In this document: positions 60,934-61,196 of the stretch, piece by piece
Layout of the letters: the number at the start of each line of letters is the position of its first letter
Numbering within the stretch: position 1 is the stretch's first letter
Assembly (NCBI GenBank): GCA_002633005.1
Contig: NMRA01000079.1
Location: 193,892-255,087, forward strand
Source of the DNA: Phoronis australis
Lineage: Eukaryota; Phoronida; Phoronidae
Direction of reading: 5' to 3'
DNA: 61,196 nt
Notes under the pieces: generated by a model
The model's database searches: none
The model's input: the letters and a program-made list of their open reading frames with translations, nothing else
What the model was told of the DNA's origin: nothing
Program-made: the position numbers and the translations under genes

Positions 60934-61196
60934 TGCGCCCACAATTGCACCGCATACGGTATCCTTCTAGGGTTGTTTATTGGTACCATAAAGTGGCCAG
61001 TAGAGGGCATATATGTAGTATCTTGTACTTTGCAAAATGGAAAGGCATGGTCATTGTCTCCTCAATAGGCTAGGGGCAAAATGTGAGTAATCTTCATAAT
61101 ACAAGCACATCCTATACACCAGTTGCTTAAAGCACCACAGAAACATAGAATTAAAAACAAATTTACCAACATACGAGATTAGCACAGCATTAGAAT
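60934..61196. repeat. Monomer-family copy, cut by the window end
   Basis: Begins TGCGCCCACA, followed by CTTCTAGGGTTGTTTATTGG as near 48775, and the core GGCCAGTAGAGGGCAT at about 61000. Continues past the window. Confidence 0.55.

Larger units (their letters stand above)
41725..61196. other. Region upstream of NCKX coding exons, no coding exon supported
   Basis: About 19.5 kb that should include the first intron and the untranslated first exon or promoter of NCKX, which I cannot place. It holds monomer-family copies (42.3-42.8, 48.8-50.4, 60.9 kb onward), the 1.4-kb element, family B copy 3, a SINE head, family A copy 6, the 172-bp element and the 37-bp minisatellite. Between these I see only AT-rich sequence. 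Confidence 0.6.

Overview
The window is draft nuclear DNA from an animal, most likely an aquatic invertebrate. The genes have GT-AG introns with metazoan exon structures, the introns are long and AT-rich, and the non-coding DNA is crowded with small inverted-repeat transposons, SINE-like pieces and minisatellites. Nothing in it is prokaryotic, and I could not fix the phylum. An assembly gap (N run) lies at 18617-18718.

Only two protein-coding genes are supported, and they converge. On the + strand, 541-5192 holds a complete four-exon gene for a 213-residue cysteine-rich protein of the C9orf85/DUF2039 family. On the - strand, eight coding exons between 41636 and 12265 encode a complete 666-residue K+-dependent Na+/Ca2+ exchanger of the SLC24A (NCKX) family, closest in character to NCKX1/2. 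All splice phases close and both alpha repeats are intact. A splice acceptor 88 bases upstream of its start codon shows that at least one further non-coding 5' exon lies to the right, unlocated.

Layout: 1-540 is upstream flank; 541-6370 the C9orf85-like gene with its 3' UTR; 6371-12264 the convergent intergenic interval and NCKX 3' UTR; 12265-41724 the NCKX body, whose introns are 15.5, 2.9, 6.2, 0.3, 0.8, 0.9 and 0.65 kb from first to last; 41725-61196 is DNA upstream of the NCKX coding exons, with repeats but no exon I can support.

The repeat landscape is the most unusual part. There are three families of about 250-350 bp inverted-repeat elements, a TTAA-flanked element, a 1.4-kb TA-flanked element, a CG-rich element, and a family built of about 145-bp monomers. 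Each monomer carries a CCACTAGGGGGC-like core resembling the CTCF binding motif. In one place (48.8-50.4 kb) the monomers form a three-monomer higher-order array of about 445 bp. A 1.8-kb segment is duplicated on either side of the assembly gap and may be an assembly artefact. No evidence for a new multi-gene system was found.
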